This document shows positions 32,332 through 45,350 of a stretch of DNA of 64,000 bases, piece after piece. This DNA comes from Girardinichthys multiradiatus (lineage: Eukaryota > Chordata > Actinopteri > Cyprinodontiformes > Goodeidae). A program made the position numbers and the translations under genes. The number at the start of each line of letters is the position of its first letter. Within the stretch, counting starts at the first letter, position 1. The stretch spans positions 3,837,001-3,901,000 of the forward strand of contig NC_061797.1 in the NCBI RefSeq assembly GCF_021462225.1, given 5' to 3'. The notes under the pieces are model-generated. The model was given only the letters and a program-made list of their open reading frames with translations. It was not told the origin of the DNA and ran no database searches.

Positions 32332-34157
32332 AAAATACTTCTTTGCATTTAACCTGAAATTCTGTAATACAGCTGCGATCAAATTGAGCCAAACAAAAAG
32401 AGAACTATGACAATAACTCTCAGGATTGTAGTTATTATTATAGAGTTACAGTACAAAGAATTAGCAAAAGGTTTCAGCATCAGTAAATTTGGATTCATTT
32501 AAGAGAAAACTGTTGCTGTGCTTCTAAATACTTTGAGATTTTTTGGACTATGTGCACTCATTTTTAAAAAAAGGATCCTGAAGATTGTCATAACAAAATT
32601 GATCAATTATAGTATTAAAAGATATGGCTGAGAAAACATATTCTGAAAAGAGATTATTAAAAATTTCTTTTAATTCCAGAAGCTTCAAATTTGGCCATTT
32701 GTCTGTCTTTGATGTTTTGTCTTTGTTTTGTTGGACTGAATGTTTGTTATATATGTTGCATGAAACAATAATCCATGTTTAGAATAATGTTTCTAAATCC
32801 CGGATTGATTAAAACTTTGAGTTTTCAGGAGAGTTAAGAAGCAGCTTGTTTCTGAGGTAGGTGCATGTTAACAGTTTTGCAGGTTCACTAAGATGGGATG
32901 GGATGAAGAAACTGTGGTTCCGCCCATAGGCTGTCCATCAGAGGTTAGTTCTGCCTGACTCCGCCCACCTACCAGGTTGGTTTATGCCTTTGTTGTCATG
33001 GAAACGCTCAGCACCTCCCTTCCTGAGTTTTAACACCGTTTAAGAGACAATAGAATCAAAATGCTTGTAGTGATTGTTGCCTTAATAACATGTTGTTTTT
33101 TTTTTGGATGTAGGATGACATTTAGTTTTATGTGTTTTACTATTAAAAGGTTAATGACTAGTTTGAAGAATTAGTTTTGCATGCAGAATCATTGGTGATT
33201 TATTAGATTGAAAGTTTCCCTGGTACCATTAAGCTAGCTGACAGTTCAAGATATGCCAAAAGTAAGGAATATATTTCTGATAAAGAATCAGAGTTATGAT
33301 TTCATACTTGGTTGGAATTATTTATTAGATTCAATTTGTAGGGTTTATGCATCTGAATTACATTAGATGTCCATTAATCTAATACTCATCTTCTTACAAG
33401 ACAAATCAGGATGATATGTGACTAATTTCTAAGTGAGACATTGATGAACTGAATAACTAAAGTTTGTGTTTTGTTGTTAATGGAACTGAATTGCAGTTAA
33501 AAACATCTGGATTTTCTTTATGTTGCTTTTGTTAAATTCATAGTGACACATAGTTATGTCAGAATTCATTTCTTTGGTTCTATCTAATGTGATTTTGGTT
33601 ACTACAACATTCTTGTTTAAACCTTTTGCTGGATTGTCGCATGGGTTGGACCCTGCGCCAGAAGAGGGGAATGTCAGAATAAAGTAACATGGGGTTCCAA
33701 ATGTTTTAGCACTCATGGGAAAAAGGGTAGCTCAGACCCCCAGTGAGGACTTAGTGACAATGCGAGAGAGACGTTGTACTTTGTTTATATAAATGGTGCA
33801 TAGCTCCCTAAGACCACATTCTGAAAACCTCTCTGAAAGTATGTTGTTGATTCTTTTGTGAAATTTTACATCTCCACAGATTAGACCATTTTTGAAATTA
33901 TTTTTGGGTATTCTGAAACTATGGAAATATTGACCTGTAATCAGACCTTCCACAAAGATCATGTCACATTTTTGATATTCAAAATATTTAGCTGATGGTC
34001 ACTGCTAGTATATCAGGTGAAGTCAGAAGATCAATTCTTTTGATTTTGTTGGATGTTTTGATGAAGTTCATGTAGTTAAGCACTTAGGTTTGAGAATGGG
34101 ACTTTGAATTGAAAATTAGCCAAGCGTTGTGAAGGCCCTGTTCTCACTTATATAAGA

Positions 34158-34610
34158 TTGAGACAAAGGACACAGGCAAATCTCAGTCCTTTTGAAGTGC
34201 TGTGTGGCAGGTCTCCTAATTTGGACATGGGGATATTGCCAAGATCATTTTCTTCCACATCTTTGTGTGAAGGTAGGATGTTGTTTTACTGTCAAAACCT
34301 GTCCACTGTGTTTTCTCAAGTTTCACAGACAGTGAAGGCTGCATTACCAGAAACAGCCACTTCCACCCTCCAGTCCTTTTTTCCTGGCGACTGGATTCTG
34401 CTCAGAGAATCTAGGAGAAAACACTGGAAGTCCAGGGCTGGAATATCAGATCCTACTAGACACCCAGGAAAGCTGCAGGAAAGCTCCTCCAGCTTCATCT
34501 GGCTTCCAGGACACAAGTCATCTTCCAAATGGATCATCCACGGCCTGAAAGGTGTGAGGACAGCGGACCACCACAAGACAAAGAACTGTAAGCTGATCAC
34601 TGGCGAGTGA
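34158..34610 (+). pseudogene. ERV integrase C-terminal end (remnant)
   Basis: The 150-codon frame shows QANLSPFEVLCGR and later FFPGDWILLRESRRKHWKS. These are the pattern of the end of the core and the C-terminal DNA-binding domain in gammaretrovirus-like integrases. The catalytic core is gone. It identifies the element as a retrovirus-like rather than a Gypsy-type LTR element. The later part of the frame has drifted. Confidence 0.7.
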
Positions 34611-34819
34611 TTGAAGAGGTGGTTGAAGAACACTGTTCTTACAAGGGCACAATAATCCCTTGGGCAGTGCAACGTTATTTCAGAATCTACTTAAGGCCAT
34701 CGCATTGCCTGAAAGTTAGAAATCATAAGGTCATTTGCCTCACTGCACACACACCACAGTGAGAGACACATAGGAAACATACAGGGAAGACCTCTACACA
34801 TTTGCACATAACCTTTATC

Positions 34820-36130
34820 TGGATGATGGACTGGCGACGTCTGCAACAGAGAGACAGTCAAACATGCGCCATGATGCTTATTCTCCTTAATTTCTTCATA
34901 TTTGGTGGCTACTAGGGGCTCCTTTGCCTGGACAGTGAGGGTCAGCCAAATTCTTTACTCCCACTTTGACAGCGAGACTGACTCTGAGGAGGAAATCTCG
35001 GATGCTTTTATCTAACTTTCATGTTTATTGCTTGATATCTATCATTATGGTATTATTACAAATTTGAATGTGTTCATTTCCACCGTTGTTTAGTTGGACT
35101 ATGGAAGCCTAACTTCCAGCAGGTTAGAGTTCCTGTTTCTAAACATATTTCGAGAGGAGCTTCCTACAACCGCCCACCTGTACCAGACTGGTAACAGGGC
35201 AGCTTGAAGCCATTCAGGGGAGACAGCAGGATTTTGTTTTTTTTTTGTTTTTTAAGTTGTGTTTATAATATGTTTTCTTTGGAAAAAACTGTTTGCTTTC
35301 AGTACCAGAAGAAAGGACATACCACTTCAAGGTCACGATGCAGCTATATGGAAGGTGGTCTGTTCTGATGCTAATGATTGGTATTACAAGTATTTTTATA
35401 ACTCTTGTGTTCATTTGGGAAAAGGTACAGCAAAGATAATGTAAGGATAATCTGAGGAATTATGCTAATAATACTCATCAGTGGATTCGAAGAGAGATTC
35501 ATCACTTTTCTGACTACTATGATCATGCTGATAATGTCTGGTGGCAACGGATGCATCAAACTGTGAGGAAGATTGGAAATGACAGTTGCTATGTTTGTTG
35601 TTTGATTCCACGTGTTATTAATGATCAACCATTTTTTAGTACCTGTTCCTATTGATACTATTTTCTTTCCAGATAGGCAACATAACCAGCTGGTGGAGGT
35701 CATTTTTCCTTGGGTGAGGAATTATACTGTTAGGTAAAGCAGAAATGTTAGTAGATTTTCTAGTGAGATTAATTTAACATGTGCGTCTACGGGAACTCTT
35801 TATAGAATTCGGGGTAATAGAAATCCGATTAAAGGTCCAGATATTTGTATTACACAGGAGGAAAGTACACCTTATTTCCTTGGGAAGACAGTAGGTTGCG
35901 AATCTATTATATCTGTTTTATGTGCTTTAATCAACAGACATAAATTTGAGTCATGTCCTATCAGAACTGATCCTTCTACTATTTCAGGATCTTTGGTCCC
36001 AGATCCCTTTGTGTTAACTTTTAATCTTACTGCTTTATCTGAGGAAGGTTTCACTGATCTGACTACGGAACAGCAGGCTATTAGAACGATGAGTTTGCAA
36101 ATAGAATGGCTTTGGGTTATCTGTTAGCTG
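34820..36130 (+). pseudogene. ERV env-like remnant
   Basis: It lies between the integrase end and the 3' LTR. It starts with a basic leader and a hydrophobic stretch (LILLNFFIFGGY) followed by a stop, then many interrupted frames. The last part (about 35765-36125) reads for about 120 codons with possible N-glycosylation sites (NLT twice) and paired cysteines. No fusion peptide or transmembrane anchor is clear. The env label is mainly from position. Confidence 0.45.
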
Positions 36131-36195
36131 AGAGGGGTGATGGTTTTGAATAATTTTCCTTTAGTTGTGATTATCTTGTAATCAGAAGAAATGAG

Positions 36196-36615
36196 TGTGA
36201 TGGAAATTCTTGCAGTAAGCATTCTAAAGTGTATGACCTTACCTCGCTCCTCTGAGCATCTGTGTTAGGGGAGGAAGCTGTAAAAGCCATTATCAGAAGT
36301 TTAATGGTTAAAACCCACAGTTAGGATGATGTGTTGGGAAGGACAGATGGGTTCCTAGATAACTTTGTCACCTCTGAACCCGAGAAGGGTCTGGGGTCAT
36401 AAAACACAGACTCTTTGAAGTTGAGATAACACTGTCATGTTCTGGTATAAATACTGTGTGTAAATGTTGATCGGGGCTCTGCTTAACTGACTAACCTCAG
36501 TGACAGAGTCATTCAAACGCTGAATGCCTTTGAATAAAACTTATAAAGACAAAGTTTGGATTTTCTCTTGTTATGAGTGAACTTCTACCCACTTTGATAA
36601 GAAAATTCCACAACA
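36196..36615 (+). repeat. 3' LTR of ERV copy B (420 bp)
   Basis: It runs from TGTGATGG to CCACAACA, with a TATA box (TATAAATACTG near 36452) and AATAAA near 36534. The part shared with the 5' LTR is almost identical. It is followed by the GTTT target duplication. Confidence 0.85.
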
Positions 36616-37194
36616 GTTTATTTCTGATAGTTCTAGAATTTTATTTAGTTATTTAGTTATAACTAACGCTCCATTATGAAACTTTCTTGACATTTGCTTT
36701 TTGTTTTTGTTGAGAAAACTCAGTTAATGGTTAGCAGACTAGCTGCTCGGCTAATGATGTGTTCTGTGTTGTTTTTAAAGTTAAGACAACTTTATTTAAA
36801 AGGTGGTTTTTAAACACACCTCAGCCACAACATGCCATCAATTCTTATGCATTTAAATCCTTCTATTAATGTATGAATGGTATTTTGAAGGTACATGTGT
36901 GACTTTAAAGGAGTGATAGCAGGCTATAAGTTTCCTGTCGGCTCCAACTGCTAACGGCTAAAGTAACACATGACTCACTGCCATTTTATGAGCCCGCAGG
37001 CTTTGTTGTCACCAGGTGAGGGCTTGTTAAAGATCATTTATCTCGAAAGTTGTTAGTTTTCAATCTAGGAAAATATTTCCCCATATATTATTTTACAAAA
37101 TGTGAAAGCTAATTAAACGCTAGTTAAGAATCATTTACCCAGCAAGGTTGTTGGTTTTATTCAAAGTAATATTTCCTCAAATATTATTTTAATA

Positions 37195-37565
37195 TTTCCT
37201 TAATATAGCGCAGTTGGTAGCACTGTTACCTTGCAGCAAGAAGGGCCTGGGTCCGACTCCCAGCCGGGGTCTTTCTGCATGGAGTTTGCATGTTCTGCCC
37301 GTGCATGCGTGGGTTCTCTCTGGATACTCCGGCTTCTTTCTACAGTCCAAAAAACATGACTCTTAGGTTAATTGGTCTCTCTAAATTACCCTTAGGTGTG
37401 AATAATGTCTGCATGGTAGTCCCGTGTGTCTCTCTGTTGCCCTGCAATGGACTGGCAACCTGTCCAGGGTGTACCCTGCCTCTTGCCCGTAGACTGCTGG
37501 AGACAGGCACCAGCTCCCCTGCAACCCACTTTGGAAAAAGCGGGTATAGAAAATGGATGGATATT
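37195..37565 (+). repeat. SINE-like repeat with tRNA-like head
   Basis: The start (GCGCAGTTGGTAGCACTGTT, then GGGTCCGACTCC) resembles tRNA A and B box promoter elements. The body has the pattern often seen in fish repeats (CTGCATGGAGTTTGCATGTTC, CCCTGCAATGGACTGGCAACC, GAAAATGGATGGAT at the end). The flanks 36620-37190 and 37570-38340 show nothing recognisable. Confidence 0.6.
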
Positions 37566-38404
37566 TCTTTTAATATTATTGTAGTAAATAAAGACCTCTA
37601 ATTAATCATCATTGAGAATTAGTCAACCAGAAGGTTGGTTTATTCAGGAAATAATTCTTTGAAATATTATTTTATTTAACTTTTTTTTTATCTGATCTTG
37701 CATTGTGAATGGTGGTTTGAAGGTACCAATTATTACCAAAGTTAGTTCCATGACTAACTTGACCTCATTTCCAGGTTCCTCAAGATAATCCTTGGTTTTC
37801 AAACATAAATAACATTGAATGTTAATGTTGCATGATTTTATTGGTCAGGGTTTTAACCATCTTTGATTCCCTTGTTCATATTGTGTATATTTAATTGGTC
37901 TTATTTTGCTTGGTAGTTTAATTGGATTCTTCTAGTAAAAAGTTTGTTGATTGAAATATGTTTTACTTTGAGTAGACTTCTCTTTGGTAATAAAGTCTTG
38001 TATTTTAAGAAACTGTGTGAATTTATTCCATGTGTGTGTACAGAATTTTGCTGTTCAGTAATGCCAGAGCTTGGGTCACCCCTTTCATTGTTGTCCTAAT
38101 ACCACCGCCTTATTGGGCTGGTATTCACCGGACAATACTTCACAGACCAAATTATTATTTAATAAAATATCTAAATATTCCTCAGTCATCTTAGAGAGCT
38201 CCCAACTTTCCTGTTAAGGACTCCTAGCTTAAGAGTGATTCAGTTTGCTGCTGAGGAAAACTCTTAGCAAGGAGACAAAAGAAATTCCTATCTTAGTGTG
38301 GAGGTATGGTTAACCCCACTGCTAGGTGTGACACTGTCTTCTAAGAGCTGTGATTAGTTGTTGCAGAAAAAAAAAAAGAACATCTCAATGAGGGCTGCTA
38401 CTTG

Positions 38405-38890
38405 GATGGATATGACTGGTTCAATATGTCTTAAACAACATCCAGTGGACAGCAGAAGCCATAGCAGCTTTCCAGGATATTCACCAATCCCTGTAAGCAC
38501 CTGTTTACACACCAGACATTTCAAAGGATTTCATTTTGCAAACTGATGCTTCTGAGAGGGATCTTGGGACAGTGCTTCTGCAGAGACCACCAGAAGACCA
38601 ACGTCCCATCGCCTTCATCAGCCGTAAGGTCCAGTCAAGCTAGATGCACTACGCAACTGTGGAGAAGGAAGCCTTGGCCATTAAATGGGCCCTTGACTCA
38701 TTCAAGTATTATTTGCATGGAAGTCAGTGCATCCTCCAAATTGACAACAAAGCCCAGCAACAGCTGGAAAGAATGAAGGACACCATTGGGAGAATCACTA
38801 GATTGTATCTTGCTATAAAGCCATACTGCTTTAAGGTTCAGTACATCCCTGGTAAAGAGAAAGCTACTGATTACCTCTCGCTGACAGGGA
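38405..38890 (+). pseudogene. Ty3/Gypsy-type reverse transcriptase/RNase H fragment
   Basis: Read in one frame with two stops, it gives FILQTDASERDLGTVLLQ and PIAFISRKVQSS, then YATVEKEALAIKWALDSFKYYLHG and FKVQYIPGKEKATDYLS. These are the ordered RNase H landmarks of Gypsy-type elements. LTRs were not identified. The following 39000-39980 contains no recognisable gene. Confidence 0.75.
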
Positions 38891-39986
38891 AGAGCAAGAA
38901 GTGGGAAAGTGTCAAATCCAAGGTCACACTCGAGAAAAATTTACTTAGTCATGCACATTGTTCATTAATCCAAACAATACTACTCTTTAGTTTGAGTTTG
39001 CAACGAAGTTTTATTGAGGTCTTTAAATTCATGGGCTCTAGTTGTAAGCACGCACATTTAGTTCACATGTATTTTTATCTGCTCAATTCTCACCTTTGAT
39101 TTGTAATTATTGCTAATTTTTGTTTCTCTTATCGGTTTTTTACCTTCCATGATCCCTGGTATTTTGGCCAGACTAAAAGGTGGTGGCCAGGACTCAGCAC
39201 CTAAATACCTGTTGGGGATAAGTGGACTGCACCACCAACTCTTGCTGGAGAGGAGGAATGTCTATTTTCTTTAAAGTAGTTCTTTTGTATTTAACTAAAG
39301 ATTTTTATTCAAAGTTTAGTGGTTTTCATTTTCTTCTTTAGTGTTTAACAACAACCTTAACTGTACTGTTTTCTTTAGTCACTCCTATTGTGTCGTAATG
39401 GTCTGATCAACCAATATATATATCCTTGTGTGTCATGTCTTAACAGGTCGGTTGTTTGTGCAGTCAGTTCACTTGTTCACATTTTTGCTTGAGTTTAATC
39501 TTGTTTCTTTGGCCTGTTTTATGAGCTCAGTTAGCGACTTTTTTGGGGTTAAAATAAAAAATTCTAACTCCTTTAACTAATGCTTTTCTACTTGGTCCCT
39601 CACACCAGCTCTCTTTGAGCATCAATGTATTATTTTTTCCTTCTAATTTAAAAAAATATCTCTGAGAATTTAGACCGTACTTCAGCTTTACCATCATTTG
39701 ATGAACTAGGACATAAAATGTACAAATACATAATTTTGTTTTATTTTCAAGTTCATACAATGGCAAATAGAAATATAATTAGTTTTTTTCAACCACATTT
39801 TAAATGAAAAAAAAACAAACCCATAACAAGGATGGGTGGAGCTGTGTATCTAACAGCAGTTGTCACACATTAAATCAGAATCCACATAATAAAAATGTCA
39901 TCTTTAAAGAGAACGTGTTTTCTATAAAAAATCTTTGCAGAATCCATGTTATTTGTCTGATAATATGTTCAACTATTGGATATGGG

Positions 39987-42900
39987 TCAGAGAACGTCAA
40001 CATCAGCAGCCTGCAAGGCAGAGGCCCAGTTTTGGTCTGATGGGAAGTCTGGCAGGACCCAGCTCTGAGGAACAGAAGAACCATCAGGGTGATCTGCAGC
40101 AACCAGAAATGAATCCCAATCCCTCCTGAAAGAACACACATATAAAACAGAGCTTCACCCAGGAGCACTTTTCAACAGAATGGTTACAGCAAATGTAATA
40201 ACTGACAACAACAACAGAAGTTACCATGCTGAAAGTTACTATCTTCTCCTGCTGTAGGAATGACTGCTGGGAAAAAGGTACCTTTTCACATCAATTTCAC
40301 ATTAGACAAGCAACCACGAACCCCCCATAATGGACCACTTTGTCCTTTCACATCATAGCAGTCAATCCGCCATCATCAGGAAGAATTTACCTGAGCAATA
40401 TAAGACGTGGGGGAAATCTGCATCATATTCATTTGTGCAAGCCATTTACCATTTGATCATCTTGCATCAGATTAGATGAGCACTGGATAATCATGTGGTT
40501 TCTCTGCTCTGTGTTCCCAGGCGACTCGGGCTTCTACTGCTGTCTGTGATTTGTATGCATCCTGTTACTGACCTTTATCCCATCTTCTGTTCTTATGTAA
40601 AGTTCTTGAGAAAAGTGTTGCTAATCAAGTGTGTGAGCATTTACACAGCAATAATCTGATCTGTTTCAGTCAGGTTTCAGAGCTCATCATAGCACTGAAA
40701 CAGCTCTGCTGAAAGTCACTAATGATATTCTCCTGGCCTCAGATAATGGACTTGTGTCTGTTCTGGTTCTGTTAGATCTGTGTGGCATAAAGAACACATG
40801 CAGATCAGGGAATGAAAGCATGATCTGAGAGTGGGCTGGAGCTGCGGTAGTGTAAAACGTTTGCTACACTGAATGAGCCATGCGTGTTGCGAGACAAAAC
40901 AAGATTGTGGATTAATGCCATTTGTACATTTTTCAGGAGAAGTGATGAATAAAAACAGAGCAAAACAGAGAAGGCGTCAAATAGCCCTGATGTCTGTTAG
41001 CCATTAGGAAGGGAGAAGTTCAATATGCATTTTATATGTCACTCATTATTTTGACGTCACTGAGATGCACCCCAGGCCGCCTTTGGTTCTGCAATGCTGG
41101 CTGTGTCTGAAATGTCACATTCTCACAGAACAAGGCCGACTTGATTTCTGAATGACCGAGTTGTATTCTGGATCGCGGTTCACCTTTCTGTTTGTGAGCA
41201 ACAAAAAGGAACTACTATAAAAAATTATTGAGACTGTTCATTTCTACATATGTCAGCAAAATAAAAATATTGCCCCCCCCTCCCCGTATATTTGCACTTC
41301 ATGTTTCAAATGAGGCTGAAGACAAACCTTATCTGTATCAGCGCCTGCAAGGAGTGTTCTGCTTGGCTGTAATAGTCGGTGAAAGGCTGAAGGACACATT
41401 CAGCTGGAAGCTCATCTGCAAAAACAAACCAATGAGGCAATGAGGCCGATGAAGATGCAGAGCAGTCCTGGGAGGAATCTCACGGTGTTACCTCCAAACA
41501 GCATGGAGTCCACCCTGCGTTTCCTCTCTAGCTGCCGCTCTCTCTCTTTCTTGACTCGTCTCTCCTGCTCCCTCCTCCTCTCCTCCTGCTGCTCTCCTTC
41601 CAGCATCACCTTCAGAGCCTTCTCCTCTGCTGAGTAAAGCTCTGTTCTTATCTTTATCACGCTTCTCAGCTGCTCCAGCTGGCTGCTGAACGCCTCTTCA
41701 CACTGCAACTCAGTGGCAATACCTTTTAAACAACATGTTAGAAATGGTTGGATCAAGTTATGCAAATGTCTTTGGGCTTTGATGTGAGGTTATTTAAAAC
41801 ACGAGCATTTGAGCAGTTACATTTTATCAGCAAGAAATCATTTCAGACCTGAGCATCAAAAGTTTCATCATGAAAGAACATTTTAGTATTTGTTGTTTTT
41901 TCAGAGCCAAATGGAGCCGGTCAATTAGAACATAGAAGAATAAACCATCTCTGTGGATGATGCTCCAACATTACCCTCACCTTTCCTTAATGCTGCCTCT
42001 TTCCTTAGCCTGCGTAGTTTCTCCAGCGATCTCATGATCTCCTGCATCCTCTTCACATCTCCTTGTTTTTTCCTCACCTCACACAGGACACTGTCTGCAG
42101 ACAACTTCAACTCCTGCTCCTAAGAAAGAAAACATTCAGCCAATCCTCAGCATCTCTATCATCCTTCTGCATGCAAACAATGAGCATATCATTACCTTCT
42201 TCTTTTCTTCTACTTGCTGTATCCGTCTCATCCTCCATTTATCTATGGAGGCCTCCTTCTCAGAGCTGAGTTCTTCTGCCAGTTTCTTCTCCATCTGCAG
42301 TTCCTTCTTGGCCCACAGGTGCCGGGCTCTTCTCTTTGAAATACGGGCCACTTTAACTTTCAACTTATCTAAACTCTGGTAGTCAGTGAGTTGGTTAACT
42401 TCGGCCTCCAGTTCTCTCTTTACGTGTGAAGCCATCCGATAGGACTCAGACCAGCCGCTGTCATTGTGTAGCTTGTGCTGGAGAGTGTGACAGAGCTCCT
42501 GCAGCCGTGAAACCAGCCGAGCTGCACCGTACAACGTCGCTCTAAAGGCGGGGATGGAGGCGAGGTTTGGCCGCTGCTGCTGTGGGCTGCTGGCTGTTCT
42601 ACCTCCGCTCTGTAGGAACAACGTCAGCCACTGTCTGTCCTGCCTCCTCTGCAGCACCTCCTCATCCTCTTGTTGGGTTACAGTCTCCCAACTGCTGTCC
42701 CAATCCGGAGGATGAGGCTGTGGAGTACATGCCGAGCCCCCTTTGGATAGCCCCCCATCACGGTAGTCCTCTCGCTGTCTAAGCCCGCAGTCTGCCCGGG
42801 GAGGGGCGGCCCCGAGCTGGTGTGGAGGGCCCTCAAACGCCAGGACTCCGGGGCAACGGAACACGTTTCCAGTGGCGGGAGGCACCATTCCTGGGAAGTG

Positions 42901-43140
42901 TCCCGGTGGAGGGCAACTAAAAGGAGGCGGGGGGACAGAGGGGTCAAATCCATATGAAAGGGGATACGGAGATCGCCCGAAAGATGCTCCTCCAGGAAGA
43001 GGTACGGGGAAGTTAGCCGTTGGAGGTATCCATGGTGGAGCGGTGCGGTTCGGCTGTTCTATGGCGGGGTGTTGTATCCCTCCACCGAAGACATGATGCT
43101 GGGGATCATCTGCCTGACCGCGCTGATATGAACCCTCCAT
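39987..43140 (-). CDS. pdcd7: Programmed cell death protein 7 (U11/U12 snRNP 59K-like), five exons
   Basis: Minus-strand exons are 43140-42196, 42119-41981, 41722-41492, 41415-41328 and 40125-39987. They total 1,542 bp, giving 513 residues plus stop. All junctions keep frame and have GT/AG ends. The N-terminal third is proline- and glycine-rich ([16 protein letters not shown]). The middle is a long charged coiled coil ([20 protein letters not shown], just before LFG). The end has [19 protein letters not shown] and SWVLPDF, the conserved PDCD7 C-terminus. PDCD7 is the 59K protein of the U11/U12 minor-spliceosome particle, so it acts in the nucleus in minor-intron splicing. The first ATG follows an upstream gap with no in-frame start nearby. 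The ATG lies about 2.5 kb from that of spg21 on the opposite strand. Confidence 0.92.
40565..40790 (+). mobile_element. LINE reverse transcriptase fragment in pdcd7 intron 4
   Basis: It reads, with a frame change, [20 protein letters not shown] then [16 protein letters not shown], the RT region of L2-type LINEs. It ends abruptly at both sides and lies antisense to pdcd7. Confidence 0.65.
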
Positions 43141-43599
43141 GCTGCGGGCAACAGTTCACATCAAATATATTACATTAATGAAATAACCATTACTATCTTC
43201 GTGCAGCCATTTTATCCACTTCTTCTGTTGTCTTTTAGGCGGCTATCAAACAACTGCATTTAGCGCCACCAATTGGACTGGAGTGTGTCCGGCGGATTGG
43301 CAGAAAAAAATATTTTATTCAAGTCACTAATTTCCAAAAAGCTATTTAGTAGGACAGATAGGTGTGGTAATATTTAGCTCGGAATGTTTTCTACAGTTGA
43401 TGGCACATTAACCGAAATCTCTGTTGTGTTAGGTTTCTTTTAGGTATGAGCTTTGCATTATATCAGTTCATGTTTTAATTAGTCTGTCTGATTACAATGT
43501 GTGCATAATCCAGTTGGATGAGAGATAAATAAAAATGCTTCTTCCTTTGAAATATTTCTATTCTATTCTAAGAATGGGACAAAACTGGTGAAGCAGCTT

Positions 43600-44280
43600 A
43601 CTGGGGTGGCCCCGATTTATAAGATAGGGGACCAGAAAGGAGGAGCAAAGTAGCTTCTGTCCTGGACTAGTGAACCAGATCTTTACCCTCATGGAATTGG
43701 TGAAGAAGTCACGTGAGTCTGCTTATTGGAGCTACATGTATTTTGTGGATCTAGAAAAAGAATTACAGCTGTGTCTCGGGAGGAATTTTGTGGGGGATGC
43801 TAAGAGAGTATGTGGTATCTTGGTGGCTTTTAATGGTTATCTTATCCTTGCACACTCAAAGCATAAACTGTGTCAGCATTCTTGGCACCAAGTCGAGCTT
43901 GGTTCCATTGCAAGTTGGACTCTACCACGGGTGCCACTTGTCACTGCTCCTGTTTTAGGTGTTCATGGACAAGATCTAAAGTAGTCATGGAGGGTAGGGT
44001 GTCTGACTTGGAAACCCTCGGGTCTTCACAGATGATGTGGTTCTGTTGGCTTCTTCTGGCCATAGCCTTTAGTGTGCACTAGACAGTTCACAGCTGTGAG
44101 GGTCAGCTCCTCTAAGTCTAAGGTCATGGTTCTCAACCAGAAAAAGATGGGTTGCCTCCTCTGGGTTGGAGGTCAGCTTTTGTCTTAAGTAGATTAGTTA
44201 AGTATCTTGGTTTCTTATTCATGAGTGGTGGTTACAAGTATTCATAAAGCTTGTGATATTTGATTCACTCTGACTATTCT
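43600..44280 (+). mobile_element. Degenerate LINE reverse transcriptase fragment
   Basis: Broken frames give pieces such as KSKVMVLNQKKMGCLLWVGG, matching the thumb region of the same LINE group as at 1-1574. Many stops and frame changes show that it is old. It lies between the pdcd7 start and spg21. Confidence 0.5.
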
Positions 44281-44444
44281 AGCATGGACAGATGGATAGT
44301 CTTTTCTAGCAAGACATAGTAATATGCTAGGTTAAGTCTGGAGTGGTAAAAGTTATCCATAGACATAAATGTCTTTGAAAGCCCAACATGGCATATCTTG
44401 GCATAGTGTACAATAAGAAGAAGCCGGAAAAGTGAAATTCTACC

Positions 44445-44648
44445 ATGGCTGAGGCAGCTGTCCCATTGAGATGGGGGAAAGTCCTGCAATTATTGCTGAC
44501 TATCAAACTAGTAATTGTAACTTTTGCAGCACTTTTGGTTAAGTTTTATATTTTCCAAACGCTACAGAGTGCAGAGTGGATGACTGTGCCTGAAATAAAC
44601 CCAATGGACATTTATTTAGCTAAAACATGCGTGTTTCTATATGGCTGA
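44445..44648 (+). CDS. Small hydrophobic ORF with strong start context (67 aa)
   Basis: The start context is CTACCATGG, close to an ideal vertebrate initiation site. The product has a hydrophobic segment suited to a single membrane span (LLLTIKLVIVTFAALLVKFYIF), preceded by MAEAAVPLRWGK. It has no partner exon that I can see and no family is recognised. It could be a real small membrane protein gene, a first exon, or a chance frame beside the LINE relic. Confidence 0.25.
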   Translation: MAEAAVPLRWGKVLQLLLTIKLVIVTFAALLVKFYIFQTLQSAEWMTVPEINPMDIYLAKTCVFLYG

Positions 44649-45350
44649 GAAAAATGTGTAGAGGAAAACATGACTCTGACCGAAGTACTCCAGTGCCATA
44701 GAGGGCGGTATACGCACATAAAATGCAACGGTCCTGTCCGCCAGTCAAAACCAACAAACATAAAAACCAAAAATGACAAATGCTGTTTGATGTATTATTC
44801 GTCTTTCGTTTTTGTTTGAGAGATGTTAAGTCAGATTTCTAAATACTCCAAATAAAGCTGGTCAGAGTAATGCAGATACATTGAAACACGCCATTTACCT
44901 ACAAGCAGAAAAGAAGTGTGTTGCATTCATTGACAACGGGAAAACTCCGCGTTTAAAATGAAAATAACCACAGGAAGTGATTTTTTTATATCTGAATTGG
45001 TGTGAATCTGTCTACATTTGTAGATATGAATTAGACCAACTTGTCTAGCAGTTTCTTGAGTTGGTGTTCGTTGTAATTGGCGCTACATAAAACAACTGAA
45101 TTTCTAACACAAAAATAGTTCCCAACATGCGCTGAACCGCTTTGACAATTTGTAAAAGAAAAGTTACGTAGAGGAAATCAACATTTAAATGTAATAGTTC
45201 CTAAGTTATAAAAGATTATAAGTGTACTGTATTTTATGTAGCATATTTTGTTCAGTTCTCTTTCAGCTCAAAACGGCTTTTGTATTAAAACAGCGAATCA
45301 ACGCTGTGTTTTCCGACTTCCTGCTGTATGTAAACGCGTATTTTTTTTTT

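Larger units (their letters stand above)
28837..36619 (+). mobile_element. Endogenous retrovirus, copy B, LTR to LTR with 4-bp target duplication
   Basis: The 5' LTR (28841-29015) and 3' LTR (36196-36615) share start TGTGATGGAAATTC and end TTCCACAACA. GTTT flanks both outer ends (28837-28840 and 36616-36619), a 4-bp target duplication as expected for gammaretrovirus-like elements. A primer-binding-like site follows the 5' LTR. Inside, only an integrase end (34158-34610) and an env-like remnant (34820-36130) can be recognised. The stretch 29040-34100 has no gag, protease or reverse transcriptase that I can see. The same non-coding interior is found in copy A. The element cannot be functional. 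Confidence 0.8.

Noticed and set aside
39875..40168. 97-codon minus-strand ORF starting at 40168
   Set aside because: It is a different reading frame over the last pdcd7 exon, which is better supported by splice sites and the conserved C-terminus.
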